Assembly: GCA_030248215.1 (NCBI GenBank) | Contig: JASANG010000727.1 | Span: 1-64,000, forward strand | Length of the DNA: 64,000 nucleotides | Source of the DNA: Enoplolaimus lenunculus | Taxonomy: Eukaryota > Nematoda > Enoplea > Enoplida > Thoracostomopsidae | Direction of reading: 5' to 3' | In this document: piece after piece, positions 33,126 through 43,856 of the stretch | How positions within the stretch are numbered: the stretch's first letter is position 1 | How the letters are laid out: each line of letters begins with the position of its first letter | Translations under genes and position numbers: made by a program | The notes under the pieces: model-generated | What the model was told of the DNA's origin: nothing | Database searches by the model: none | Seen by the model: only the letters and a program-made list of their open reading frames with translations

Positions 33126-33178
33126 TACCAACCAAGGTGCAACCGGAATTCCGGTTCCGGTAAATTGTAATTCCCGTT
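33126..33178. mobile_element. Remnant of GGTGCAACCGG TIR element (ends only)
   Basis: AGGTGCAACCGGAATTCCGG and, about 20 bp later, CCCGTTGCACCCT: both termini with almost no interior, an extreme internal deletion of the family seen at 14987-15383. Confidence 0.55.
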
Positions 33179-33238
33179 GCACCCTGATATATACCAACTA
33201 CAAGTTTTCGGGTAGCACTCTACTTCCTAGCATACACT

Positions 33239-33407
33239 ACGGGCCCGTAGCCAAGAGTGGCCCACGAGAAGCTCAGTTACCCCTGGAAAAATTTTGGCCC
33301 CACCTAGAAAATTTCCAACCTTGCTCGTAAGTCGTTGAAAACCCTTAAATGCCGCCTCCTGAAAAATTTTCCACCGCCCCCTAGCAAGGTTAGCTGGCTA
33401 CGGGTCT
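33239..33407. mobile_element. MITE, CCCGTAGCCA family
   Basis: ACGGGCCCGTAGCC to GGCTACGGGTCT. Flanks CATACACT/CATACGCT match at 7 of 8. Its right 16 bp mark the start of the flank that is duplicated at 41332. Confidence 0.78.
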
Positions 33408-34675
33408 CATACGCTACCGAACGGTGACGGATGGCGACGGACGGCGGCGTAGTTGCTAACGTTAGAAATTGAACCAAATATAGCCCCACCCTAATACTCT
33501 TATTTGCCAAATGTTACCAAACCAATTGGTTTTCCACTTACCTATCCTGTGGCACTGCAGTTGACATTGCCTAACCAATAAAGTAAGATCATGAAATTAA
33601 ATTATAACACTGAACCCAAATGATTATTATCAAATATGGATGCTATAAAATGCGTTTACAACGATATATCCTATCCCGCAAATGGATGTCCAAGGATTCG
33701 CTCTTAATACTTCAGCCACAGGTTTGTAATTTTTGACATTTCAACGATAACTTACTCGTAGGATTACGCTTAGGCTTAGGCTTTGGATCAACCTTGAACT
33801 TATAGTTACATTTGAGTGGGTGGGAGGCGTACAAGCGGAACAGGATTACCGTAAACATCTATCAGGGGCACAGCCCGGATTTCACTTCGATTCCGTAAAC
33901 ATCGTGTAAAATTTTACTCTATACCAATCGCAAGGTTATTTTCTGAAGCCTGTTCGAAGTACATTGTCTTGTCTCGAGAAATTTCGACAAATACATCCCC
34001 TCGTTTCTTGCCATTGTATACATCCCTGGTACCGAATAAAAGTCCTGTACCAGTCTAAACGAATATACAAATTTTGAGCAACCCAACACAGCGAGACCAA
34101 ATTTATGAGCAGCTAAAAAGCCTTGTGGCGCGATGCATCCCGTAAGCCGACTGTTAGCAGGATCACATAGACAAAATTCGGTCCATAAGGGTGGCGCCAT
34201 GCTTGTCGTGGGACGCTGTTCGTCGAGGCCGGACGTCGACTATTACCGAATGGCATGTTCGCAAATAGCCGGACAGCGCTAAGTGCTAGATTACGCACGA
34301 CGCCGCACAGCGACGCATGTCGCCGGATAACATTACAATTTATCAACAAATATAACTGCCACAGGGCCAGAAAGCACAACCGCCTGACACGCGTAAGAAA
34401 TACCTTGCAGATATCATAGTGGCCACTTCATTCTAGAAGTCCGCGACTGGACCTCTGCTAAATATTTCAACAACAACATCGACTACACCGGGACTGTGCC
34501 TAAGGTTGCTATCCCAAAACCAGCCTGAGGACCTTTTAGCTACTGCGAATCCAGATATTTTCGATGGACATCCAAGGTTGACGTAGCAGCCGTGCCTTTT
34601 TGCCTGCGCCTCCCTGCCCCTTTTAGTTCCCCGCGTGTACTTGCCAAGGTCAACGTTTCGAATTTTGAGTTATCT
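33392..34675. repeat. Flank duplication, copy 1 (1.28 kb)
   Basis: This segment recurs at 41332-42615 with a constant offset of 7940 bp and no indel that I can see. The two copies bracket the retrotransposon block. It contains one TTAGGC scrap (33768-33790) and frames with no recognised domain (33919-34200, 34113-34379). Confidence 0.9.
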
Positions 34676-34676
34676 C

Positions 34677-34762
34677 GAGGGGGGGGGAAACATGCATTAT
34701 TTTTAAAAAAAAAAAACTGGGGGGGGGGGGGGGGGGGGGAGGGAAAAGAAAAAGGTCAAAAA
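34677..34762. other. G-rich anomalous patch at retroelement 5' edge
   Basis: Runs of G (up to ~20) and A occupy the place where the upstream part of the LTR should be. They are colinear with 38890-38942: GGAAGAAAGGAAAAGG there corresponds to GGGAAAAGAAAAAGG here. Most likely base-calling or consensus error rather than biology. Confidence 0.55.
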
Positions 34763-34891
34763 AGATATGCAAATGATATGCAAAACGAGGAACAGAAAAC
34801 GATTGTGTGTGTGATGACCAGAAAAGGTTTTGTGGGGGCATATAGTTTGCTTTTAATTTTGGTTTGGCTTAAGTAGCGCCTACTGATTAAT
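34740..34891 (+). repeat. 5' LTR of Ty3/Gypsy-type element (5' edge obscured)
   Basis: From AGATATGCAAATGATATGC onward it is almost identical to 38942-39070 (offset 4179). The far end is ATTAAT directly before a TGGCGATCAGG primer-binding-site candidate (34892), TGG being the usual complement of a tRNA CCA end. LTR length is about 170 bp, short for the class. Confidence 0.6.
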
Positions 34892-34909
34892 TGGCGATCA
34901 GGATCAAGC
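34892..34909 (+). other. Candidate primer-binding site
   Basis: TGGCGATCAGGATCAAGC directly follows the LTR. A TGG start is expected for priming by a tRNA 3' end. The same site is at 39071 in the second unit. The tRNA species is not identified. Confidence 0.45.
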
Positions 34910-34940
34910 ACGGCGTTTTTGCTCTGTTCTCTCATCAAAA

Positions 34941-36386
34941 ATGGCGACAGCGACGACCGGTTTACGAATCGCTGTCCCTCAGCCGCCGACGTTTATGGAT
35001 CAGCCGGGTGCAGCCCCGATCAAATGGCCTCTGTGGGTCAAGGATGTTACGAATTTCTTCACCCTGACGGAGGCGGCGTCGGGTCAAACTCTCACCGAGG
35101 CTTTCAAAAAGCTCTTCTTACAGTCGCTTCTTGGTGCCGAAGGCAAGCGGGTGGCATATGCTCACAACCTCGACAACAGTGACAGTTCAACTTTTTCTGG
35201 TTTCGTTTCGACGTTAGGGCAAATATTTCACAAGCCTGCCAACCCAGTGCGAGCCGAGTACGAGTTTCGACGACGAGTACAAGAAACAGGCGAATCTATA
35301 GCAGATTTTTTCACTGCTCTCCGGGCTCTCATTGGCGAGTGCGATTACGGCGCCGGCGAAGACCGTCAACTAGCGATGCAGTTGGTCATCGGGTGCAATT
35401 CGAGAGAAGTCCAGGAGCGACTACTGACGGAGCGGTCAATCGATCTCGAGAGCTTCCTGACGGTCATGAAGGCTGCCGAATCCGCAACACAAACCGGGGC
35501 TGCGCTCCGTAACGACGGCGCGATCAATCGAGTTGTTGTCGGCAAAGACAAATCAAAGCCACACAACCGCAATGGCGATCGCAGTCATGGGCGCAATCGC
35601 AAACCCAAGTGGAAGAGTGACGGTCGAGATAATACGACAACAAGTGGCAATCGGTGCAAAGGTTGTGGATCCATCAAGCACCAGTACAAAGACACTCACT
35701 GCCCAGCCCTCAACAAGAAGTGCAATGCTTGCGGCAAGCTGAACCATTTCGCGTCCGAATGCATCATTTCAAAGCGTCGACAGCAAGAAGTGAACTTGAT
35801 AGTGTGCAATCTTTATACAACCGCAAACGAGTCCTTGCCGATGGTCGCGGTGATGGTACCAGGGTCAACCCGTTCGTACAAAGCCATCGTCGATACGGCG
35901 GCAAGTGTTTCAACTATCAACCGGGATGACTACAACTCGTGCTGGCCCGGCCAAAGCCTCAATGGCACATCGACGACTCTGCGAAATTTCGATGGGACAA
36001 TCGTCAAAGGGATTTTGGGTCAAACGACCGTGGAAGTGCAAGTTCTGGGAAGATCCGCTCAAGCGAAGTTGTTCGTGACAGATTGTCGAATGCGATCAAT
36101 ATTGGGTGTCGACCTAATTCGAGCGCTGAAACTCACAGTCACCCATCGCGATGCGAGTGTGAAGGCTGTGCATGTCAGTCGGGAAGATGACGTTTTGGCG
36201 CAATTTCCAAAGCTGACGTCCGATTCGCTGGGCACTTTTCCTAAATTCAAACATCGAATCCAGTTGCGGGATGATGCTGTTCCAAAACAAAAGTCGTACC
36301 TCCACGAACAATCCCCATTGCACGGCGTGAGGCAGCGATTGCAGAAATCAGAAGAATGGAAGAACTGGGCATATGGAGCCCAGTGA
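34941..36386 (+). pseudogene. gag: Ty3/Gypsy-type gag and protease region, frameshifted at its end
   Basis: ATG at 34941. Residues 1-200 form the capsid-like gag part. Two zinc knuckles follow (C239-C242-C254 and C261-C264-H269-C274, the second a regular CX2CX4HX4C) that bind genomic RNA. The aspartic protease active site is DTAAS (318-322), with A where DTGA is commoner. About 36287-36291 there are 5 extra bases relative to the second unit (40171-41273). They throw the frame off, so the last ~33 codons are spurious and the natural gag-pol continuity is lost. GC content is clearly higher than the AT-rich host DNA around it. Confidence 0.88.
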
Positions 36387-38593
36387 ACAAAAGTGAATGG
36401 GTCAACGGTTTGGTCACGGTGTGGAAAAAAGACGGGACAGTTCGCATCACAACCGACCTCACGCCGATTAATCGCTACGTTATACCCGACAGGTACCCGA
36501 TTCCAAATATCGAAGACCTCTTGGGAGACCTGTCGGCAGCAAAGTGGAAGTCAAAATTAGATCTAAAACGCGGATATTTTCACATTTCGCTAGACGATGC
36601 CAGTCGAAATCTGACAACGACCGCAACTCCAATCGGGCCATTCGCATACAATCGGTTGCCGATGGGTTTGACAGATTCGGCCTCCGTTTTCCAGAAGTGT
36701 GTGGCAAATGCTTTGCGAGATTGCACTAAGACAATATGCTATATTGACGACATATTGGTCTACGGAACGACCAAGGAAGAGCACGACGCGGAACTGAGAA
36801 AGGTTCTCCAGTGTCTCAACGATCACGATTTCCGGTTGAACATAGACAAATGCCAATTCGCGGTAACTACAGCGAAGTTCCTTGGGTTTGTCATCGGGGA
36901 AGACGGTCGACTTTCACAAGACGATTCGAAAGTGACGGCCATCCGCAACGCTCCGGAACCGTCCGGCGCAAAGCAAGCGCGTTCGTTCCTAGGATTAGTC
37001 GGGTTTCACAGCAGATTTCTTCCCAACTTTGCAACTTTGGTCGAGCCTATACGAAAGCTCACTCGGGCAAATGCACGATTCCGGTGGGGCCCCGAACAAA
37101 AACGCTCATTCATTTCCATAAAGAATAAGCTGGCTGACAACTTGAAGCTTGCCGTGTTCGATCCCAACGCCAATACATTCGTAACAACGGATGCGTCTGA
37201 CGTCGGTATCGGCGCGGTCTTGTCACAAAACCAGGCTGGCAAGGAAGTTCCAATTTGCTTCATCTCACACACTCTCAGCGAACGCGAACGAAAGTACGCT
37301 GTCAATGAACGCGAGGGACTCGCATGTGTATGGGCCTGTGAGCGCTTATCGAAGTTCCTTCTCGGGCGACCATTCACTCTACGAACAGACCACTCAGCAT
37401 TAACAACATTGCTACAACAACACACCAGCACAAGAAAGTCAGCAAAATTTACGCGTTGGTTGGAGCGACTCGCTGAATTCGATTATACTATTCAATACAA
37501 ACGCGGATCGACAAATTACACAGCCGATGCCCTGTCCAGACTTCCAATTCCCGGCAGCGATGAAGCTGACGAGCCCGACTTGGGAATGAAAAGAATAATT
37601 AACGATAACGATATTGTAAGTTACGAACAGTTGGTTAACGAGACGAAAAATGATGTTCAGTTGCAAGCAGCAATGGACGCAACTCGGCTCAGCGATGACA
37701 AGTGTAGAAAAATGTTGTCAACGGTTTTAACCAACGACAGTTCAATTCAAGCTGAAGTATATGCTGATGGAGACTTGCTGCTAAGAGAAGATCGCATTGT
37801 AGTTCCTACAACATTACGCCACATTCTGATTAAACGCGCACACCGTGGTCACCCGGGCATTGGTCGAATGAAACGTCTTCTTCGATCACGGTATTGGTGG
37901 CCCGGAATGGATCAACAGGTCGAAACGTTCGTTAAGTTTTGCAATCCGTGTCAGGACAGCGCAAAAGCACATAAGTCATGTAACCCAAGCGCCGACGTTA
38001 CAATTCCAAAACCAAGCACACCGTGGTCAAAGGTGGCAATCGATGTCACGGGTCCGTTCGCTGACGCACCGAACAACCAGCGATTCGTGGTGGCCATCAT
38101 AGATTATTATTCATCTTATCCAGAAATTCTTTTGACGGGCGACATCACAACAGTGCGGATTACTCGCTGGCTGACCGAAGTCTTTAATCGCTTTGGAAAT
38201 CCTGATATTCTGGTATCTGATAACGGTTCGAATTTCGTATCGAGAGAAATGCAGCAATTTCTGAAATCGCGGGACATTCTGCATCATCGTGTGCCGTTGT
38301 ATGATCCCCGGCGCAACGGGAAGATCGAGGTGTTCAATCGTACCCTCAAACACACTGCACAAACCTTTGCGGCAGACAACAAGTCGTTTGAAGAGGGGAT
38401 GCAGGACGCCGTTTTCAGCTATCGTGTAACTCCGTTGGAGTGTGGCAACTCGCCAGCGAAGTTACTTATGGGACGTAATATTCGGTCGTACCTGGATCCT
38501 AGAAAGTCCACCACGTGTAAAAAAAAACTACACACAGCCAGATGGCGAGCAACCACGTACAGTCACTTCAAAGGTGTTCAAACACACGTTTAA
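36356..38593 (+). pseudogene. pol: Ty3/Gypsy-type pol: reverse transcriptase, RNase H, integrase
   Basis: Numbering from the first ATG of the frame: RT catalytic YIDD at 129-132, preceded by KLDLKRGYFHI and LPMGLTDS. RNase H acidic residues at D279, E320 and D345, in TTDAS and RTDHSALTTLL contexts. Integrase HHCC at H496/H499/C529/C532 and DDE at D563, D622 and E658. Domain order RT-RH-IN is Ty3/Gypsy (Metaviridae). The frame breaks at a nine-A run (38519-38527) and the rest of the integrase C-terminus continues in another frame to 38900. No envelope-like frame or chromodomain is seen. The true polyprotein would start upstream, fused to gag. Confidence 0.9.
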
Positions 38594-38900
38594 TGTGGGC
38601 GATTTGGTGCGGGCACGACTTCAACACGTCCCCAAAGGCAGGTCGCCGTTCACGTCTCCTTTCCGGATTCAGCGAATCTTGGGAGATCATACCTACGAAC
38701 TGGACAACGGTAAAGTATGGTCATCTCGAAACCTCATTGCGTTCAGACGGCCCCCATCGCCACCCTTGATGGTGGATAACGATAGCGACTGTCAGGTCCG
38801 ACGATCCAATCGATCCAGTCGAGGAGTACCTCCGGGTCGTATCTGCGTCAATCCAAGTTGGAAACGGTATAACGAAACCTTCGACAGAGGGGACAGATGA
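38528..38900 (+). pseudogene. Integrase C-terminal part after homopolymer frameshift
   Basis: Continues pol after the A-run: FNVGDLVRARLQHVPKGRSP, then ILGDHTYELDNGKVWSSRNL, a GPY/F-like DNA-binding tail common at integrase ends. It terminates at TGA 38898-38900, which overlaps the likely LTR start. The purine-rich GAGGGGACAGA at 38887-38897 is a good polypurine tract. Confidence 0.75.
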
Positions 38901-39070
38901 TGTGGCGTGGGCGAGCGGTGGAAGAAAGGAAAAGGTTCTAGAGATATGCAAATGATATGCAAAACGAGGAACAGAAAACGATTGTGTGTGTGATGACCAG
39001 AAAAGGTTTTGTGGGGGCATATAGTTTGCTTTTAATTTTGGTTTGGCTTAAGTAGCGCCTACTGATTAAT
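38898..39070 (+). repeat. LTR between the two units
   Basis: TGATGTGGCGTGGGC start after a purine tract, ATTAAT end before TGGCGATCAGG. It is followed not by host DNA but by a second gag, so two units share this LTR. It matches 34763-34891 almost base for base. Confidence 0.6.
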
Positions 39071-39104
39071 TGGCGATCAGGATCAAGCACGGCTTTTTTG
39101 CTCT

Positions 39105-40170
39105 TTCCCCCAACAAAAAGGCCCCCACCGCCGCCCGCTTACCATCCCCCTCCCCCCCCCCCCCACTTTATCAACCGCCCCGGCCCCGCCCCACCAACTG
39201 TCCTGGCCGGGCCTAGACTACCCCTCCACCCCCCCGGAGGCGGGGCGCCGCCGCGCACTCCCCCCCCCCCTCCTACCACTTTCCCCTCTCCCCTCCCTCT
39301 GCCCGAGGCAACCTGGCGCCTCACCCCCACAACACCAACACCACCACCTTTACACTCTCTTTTCTCCCCTCCTCGACACCCCACACTCCCACACCCCCCC
39401 CCCCCCGCGCGACCCGATACGAGTCTCCACCACGAGCACAAGCAGCCGAAACACCCCACACTACTTTCCACTCCTCCCCGCCCTCTCACTCTCGCTGCGC
39501 CACCGGCCGCCGGGCACACCCCCCACAGCCACTCAGGTGTGCCGGTGGCTTCAAGACGAAGACAGCTACGACGACTACGGCCACGGACGCCCGACTCCAT
39601 CCCGACCCCCACGACGCCCACACGCCCCCCACCCCCACACAACACCCGCGCCGCCCCCCCCCCCGCCCCACCGCGAGGTACCGCGTCCAACAGACAACAC
39701 ACACACACACCCCACACACCCCCACACGCCCGCACCGGCGCACGCACACACAGACGCACACGTGAAGGCAGTACAGAACACAACAACCAGCCACAAGCGG
39801 TACAAGGGTCAAAAGCCACCCAACCCCCACACCCCCAAACCCCCACCCCCCCCCCCCCCACCACAACCCCAACCTCGGCCACCGACCCCCTCCCCCCCCC
39901 ACCCCCCATCCCAAATCCAAAACCACAAAACTAGACATAACTGTAAACTCTCTACCCCAACAAAATCCACACCGCCGCCATCGCCGCTGTTACGGCGACA
40001 GCCCCACGCTCACCCCCACCGCCCAAGCCACAGCGCCACCGCCGACACCACTCCAACTAAACCTGAAACCACCACCACCTCCAGCCCCGCCGACACCCCC
40101 AAACCCCCCACACCACAACACAAAATCGGACTCGCCAAAAACGAAAATGGAACTCGCCCAACACACACGA
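39105..40170 (+). pseudogene. Second gag, colinear but C-saturated (probably artefactual)
   Basis: Extreme cytosine excess with long C runs, yet short words follow the order of the first gag: CAACAAAAAGGCCCCCACC answers ATCAAAAATGGCGACAGCG, TATCAACCGCCCCGGCC answers GATCAGCCGGGTGCAGCC, and CGAGCACAAGCAGCCG answers CGAGTACAAGAAACAGG, at a nearly constant offset of ~4.16 kb. The length is ~50 bp short of intact gag. Replacements are mainly G or T to C. Frames over this region (39098-39934, 39139-39909 and others) are meaningless proline- or glycine-rich strings. Confidence 0.75.
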
Positions 40171-41331
40171 AGATTCTGGGAAGATCCGCTCAAGCGAAGT
40201 TGTTCGTGACAGATTGTCGAATGCGATCAATATTGGGTGTCGACCTAATTCCAGCGCTGAAACTCACAGTCACCCATCGCGATGCGAGTGTGAAGGCTGT
40301 GCATGTCAGTCGGGAAGATGACGTTTTGGCGCAATTTCCAAAGCTGACGTCCGATTCGCTGGGCACTTTTCCTAAATTCAAACATCGAATCCAGTTGCGG
40401 GATGATGCTGTTCCAAAAGTCGTACCTCCACGAACAATCCCCATTGCACGGCGGGAGGCAGCGATTGCAGAAATCAGAAGAATGGAAGAACTGGGCACAT
40501 GGAGCCCAGTGAACAAAAGTGAATGGGTCAACGGTTTGGTCACGGTGTGGAAAAAAGACGGGACAGTCCGCATCACAACCGACCTCACGCCGATTAATCG
40601 CTACGTTATACCCGACAGGTACCCGATTCCAAATATCGAAGACCTCTTGGGAGACCTGTCGGCAGCAAAGTGGAAGTCAAAATTAGATCTAAAACGCGGA
40701 TATTTTCACATTTCGCTAGACGATGCCAGTCGAAATCTGACAACGACCGCAACTCCAATCGGGCCATTCGCATACAATCGGTTGCCGATGGGTTTGACAG
40801 ATTCGGCCTCCGTTTTCCAGAAGTGTGTGGCAAATGCTTTGCGAGATTGCACTAAGACAATATGCTATATTGACGACATATTGGTCTACGGAACGACCAA
40901 GGAAGAGCACGACGCGGAACTGAGAAAGGTTCTCCAGTGTCTCAACGATCACGATTTCCGGTTGAACATAGACAAATGCCAATTCGCGGTAACTACAGCG
41001 AAGTTCCTTGGGTTTGTCATCGGGGAAGACGGTCGACTTTCACAAGACGATTCGAAAGTGACGGCCATCCGCAACGCTCCGGAACCGTCCGACGCAAAGC
41101 AAGCGCGTTCGTTCCTAGGATTAGTCGGGTTTCACAGCAGATTTCTTCCCAACTTTGCAACTTTGGTCGAGCCTATACGAAAGCTCACTCGGGCAAATGC
41201 ACGATTCCGGTGGGGCCCCGAACAAAAACGCTCATTCATTTCCATAAAGAATAAGCTGGCTGACAACTTGTAGCTTGCCGTGTTCGATCCCAACGCCAAT
41301 ACATTCGTAACAACGGATGCGTCTGACGTCG
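40171..41331 (+). pseudogene. Second unit: protease end and reverse transcriptase fragment, truncated
   Basis: From AGATTCTGGGAAGATCC onward it is nearly identical to 36043-37200. It lacks the 5-base insertion, so protease and RT are in one frame across the joint (VPPRTIPIARREAA). YIDD and LPMGLTDS motifs are intact. A TAG at 41271-41273 (AAG in unit 1) ends the frame, and the sequence stops abruptly at GACGTCG|AGCTGGC, before RNase H is complete. Confidence 0.88.
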
Positions 41332-42615
41332 AGCTGGCTACGGGTCTCATACGCTACCGAACGGTGACGGATGGCGACGGACGGCGGCGTAGTTGCTAAC
41401 GTTAGAAATTGAACCAAATATAGCCCCACCCTAATACTCTTATTTGCCAAATGTTACCAAACCAATTGGTTTTCCACTTACCTATCCTGTGGCACTGCAG
41501 TTGACATTGCCTAACCAATAAAGTAAGATCATGAAATTAAATTATAACACTGAACCCAAATGATTATTATCAAATATGGATGCTATAAAATGCGTTTACA
41601 ACGATATATCCTATCCCGCAAATGGATGTCCAAGGATTCGCTCTTAATACTTCAGCCACAGGTTTGTAATTTTTGACATTTCAACGATAACTTACTCGTA
41701 GGATTACGCTTAGGCTTAGGCTTTGGATCAACCTTGAACTTATAGTTACATTTGAGTGGGTGGGAGGCGTACAAGCGGAACAGGATTACCGTAAACATCT
41801 ATCAGGGGCACAGCCCGGATTTCACTTCGATTCCGTAAACATCGTGTAAAATTTTACTCTATACCAATCGCAAGGTTATTTTCTGAAGCCTGTTCGAAGT
41901 ACATTGTCTTGTCTCGAGAAATTTCGACAAATACATCCCCTCGTTTCTTGCCATTGTATACATCCCTGGTACCGAATAAAAGTCCTGTACCAGTCTAAAC
42001 GAATATACAAATTTTGAGCAACCCAACACAGCGAGACCAAATTTATGAGCAGCTAAAAAGCCTTGTGGCGCGATGCATCCCGTAAGCCGACTGTTAGCAG
42101 GATCACATAGACAAAATTCGGTCCATAAGGGTGGCGCCATGCTTGTCGTGGGACGCTGTTCGTCGAGGCCGGACGTCGACTATTACCGAATGGCATGTTC
42201 GCAAATAGCCGGACAGCGCTAAGTGCTAGATTACGCACGACGCCGCACAGCGACGCATGTCGCCGGATAACATTACAATTTATCAACAAATATAACTGCC
42301 ACAGGGCCAGAAAGCACAACCGCCTGACACGCGTAAGAAATACCTTGCAGATATCATAGTGGCCACTTCATTCTAGAAGTCCGCGACTGGACCTCTGCTA
42401 AATATTTCAACAACAACATCGACTACACCGGGACTGTGCCTAAGGTTGCTATCCCAAAACCAGCCTGAGGACCTTTTAGCTACTGCGAATCCAGATATTT
42501 TCGATGGACATCCAAGGTTGACGTAGCAGCCGTGCCTTTTTGCCTGCGCCTCCCTGCCCCTTTTAGTTCCCCGCGTGTACTTGCCAAGGTCAACGTTTCG
42601 AATTTTGAGTTATCT
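41332..42615. repeat. Flank duplication, copy 2 (1.28 kb)
   Basis: Second copy of 33392-34675. It starts inside the right terminal repeat of the CCCGTAGCCA MITE, whose left 153 bp are missing here. At 42616 it continues into ordinary sequence, where copy 1 instead enters the G-rich patch and retroelement. Confidence 0.9.
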
Positions 42616-43114
42616 CCAGGACGGCGGACACATGGCTTAATTGTTATTACAAAAAACACAACAGCCAAGCACAAAGTCGCCAGAGAAACATTGCGAGACG
42701 GCAGACGTAATTTTAGTCATTTATTGCAAAGTGAAATTGCTCGCTTCGGATGCAGGGTCGAAATTACACCTCGACTCGCGAGCTCACAGCCATCTTGCGA
42801 TTAACCTCATGTGTGATCTACAAAGGCGTTTTGCAGTTCCTGTGCCTTGTAGGTAAGTCGTGCTTACGACATCGAATTGTTTAGTACTGATAGCGCCAGA
42901 AATTGTGAGCATATTTCACGAGCGAAGCTAAAGGCACCGTTTCATAGTATAACCCAAACAGCAAATTCTACTCAGCATTAGTTTGAGACAATATTTACAA
43001 AATTTGTCAAAATCATTAAAGGGAACATGAAACTGTTTGACCGTATTCTTAGATGTGGGCAGCACCTATCACCCCCTCATCCGTTGGTGTCAAGTCGTGA
43101 AACTTTCGAATCTC

Positions 43115-43533
43115 GACCAACGTAAAGAACAATGGCGGAACAGTAGTATAAGTTAAATTCCGAAGCCTAAGCTTAAGACTAAGCCTAAGCCTAAGCTTAA
43201 GAATGAATTTATTGCTAAGTCTAAGCAAAAGCGTAAGCCTAAGAGTAAGAATGAATTTATTCCTAAGTCTAAGCAAAAGCGTAAGCCTAAGCGTAAGAAT
43301 GAATTTATTGTATAAGTTATATTCCTAAGCCTAAGCTGAAGACTAAGCCTAAGCCTAAGCGTAAGAATGAATTTATTCCTAAGTCTAAGCAAAAGCGTAA
43401 GCCTAAGCGTAAGAATGAGCATATTCTTAAGCCTAAGCCTAAGCCTAAGCAAAGCAAAAAAATAGTCTAAATCTTAAGCTTACCCTATTGCAGTCCCGCA
43501 GAAAAACGTTCCACCCCTGATCTTTACATGAGC
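43115..43533. mobile_element. TTAGGC-core MITE, family A
   Basis: GACCAACGTAAAGAACAATGG left end and CTGATCTTTACATGAGC right end. CCTAAG runs are separated by AAGAATGAATTTATT spacers (different from the GAGCATATT spacers of 22510-22969). The block GTAAGAATGAATTTATTCC is repeated internally. Flanking duplication unclear. Confidence 0.82.
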
Positions 43534-43735
43534 GAGAATATCTGAACGCAGAGCTTAGGAATTCATCACAGGTTTCACATTTGATTTACCTTTATTGCTC
43601 TGTGCACAAAATTTCAGATTTGCAACCACAATAGTTTGTGAGTTTGAAAACCTATTACCACCTTTGTGATTGATGCTATACACAATTGAAAATACGGGCC
43701 CTAATTGTTACCACTAAGGTAAGTCCCTGTCGCCT

Positions 43736-43762
43736 GTTGTTGTTGTTGTTGTTGTTGTTGTT
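43736..43762. repeat. (GTT)n microsatellite
   Basis: About nine GTT/TTG triplets in a row, read as glutamine codons in a minus-strand frame (43701-43913) that shows no other coding signal. Confidence 0.9.
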
Positions 43763-43856
43763 GCGGAACAGTTCGTACTGGCGTTAATATGAGAGAATAA
43801 GAAATATACCCCGTTTGTAGTATCTCGGGAAACAAGAAATAGGTGCCCTTACAGTA

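Noticed and set aside
33919-34379. Two overlapping minus-strand frames considered as exons.
   Set aside because: They overlap in different frames, have no clear splice sites and no recognisable family; the whole segment also appears at 41859-42319.
39098-39934. Proline-rich (plus) and glycine-rich (minus) proteins of 250-280 codons.
   Set aside because: They lie in the C-saturated corruption of gag and have no coding meaning.
34941-41331. Possible endogenous retrovirus with an envelope gene.
   Set aside because: Domain order and short LTRs fit a Ty3/Gypsy retrotransposon; no third frame, signal peptide or transmembrane envelope-like product lies between integrase and the 3' LTR.
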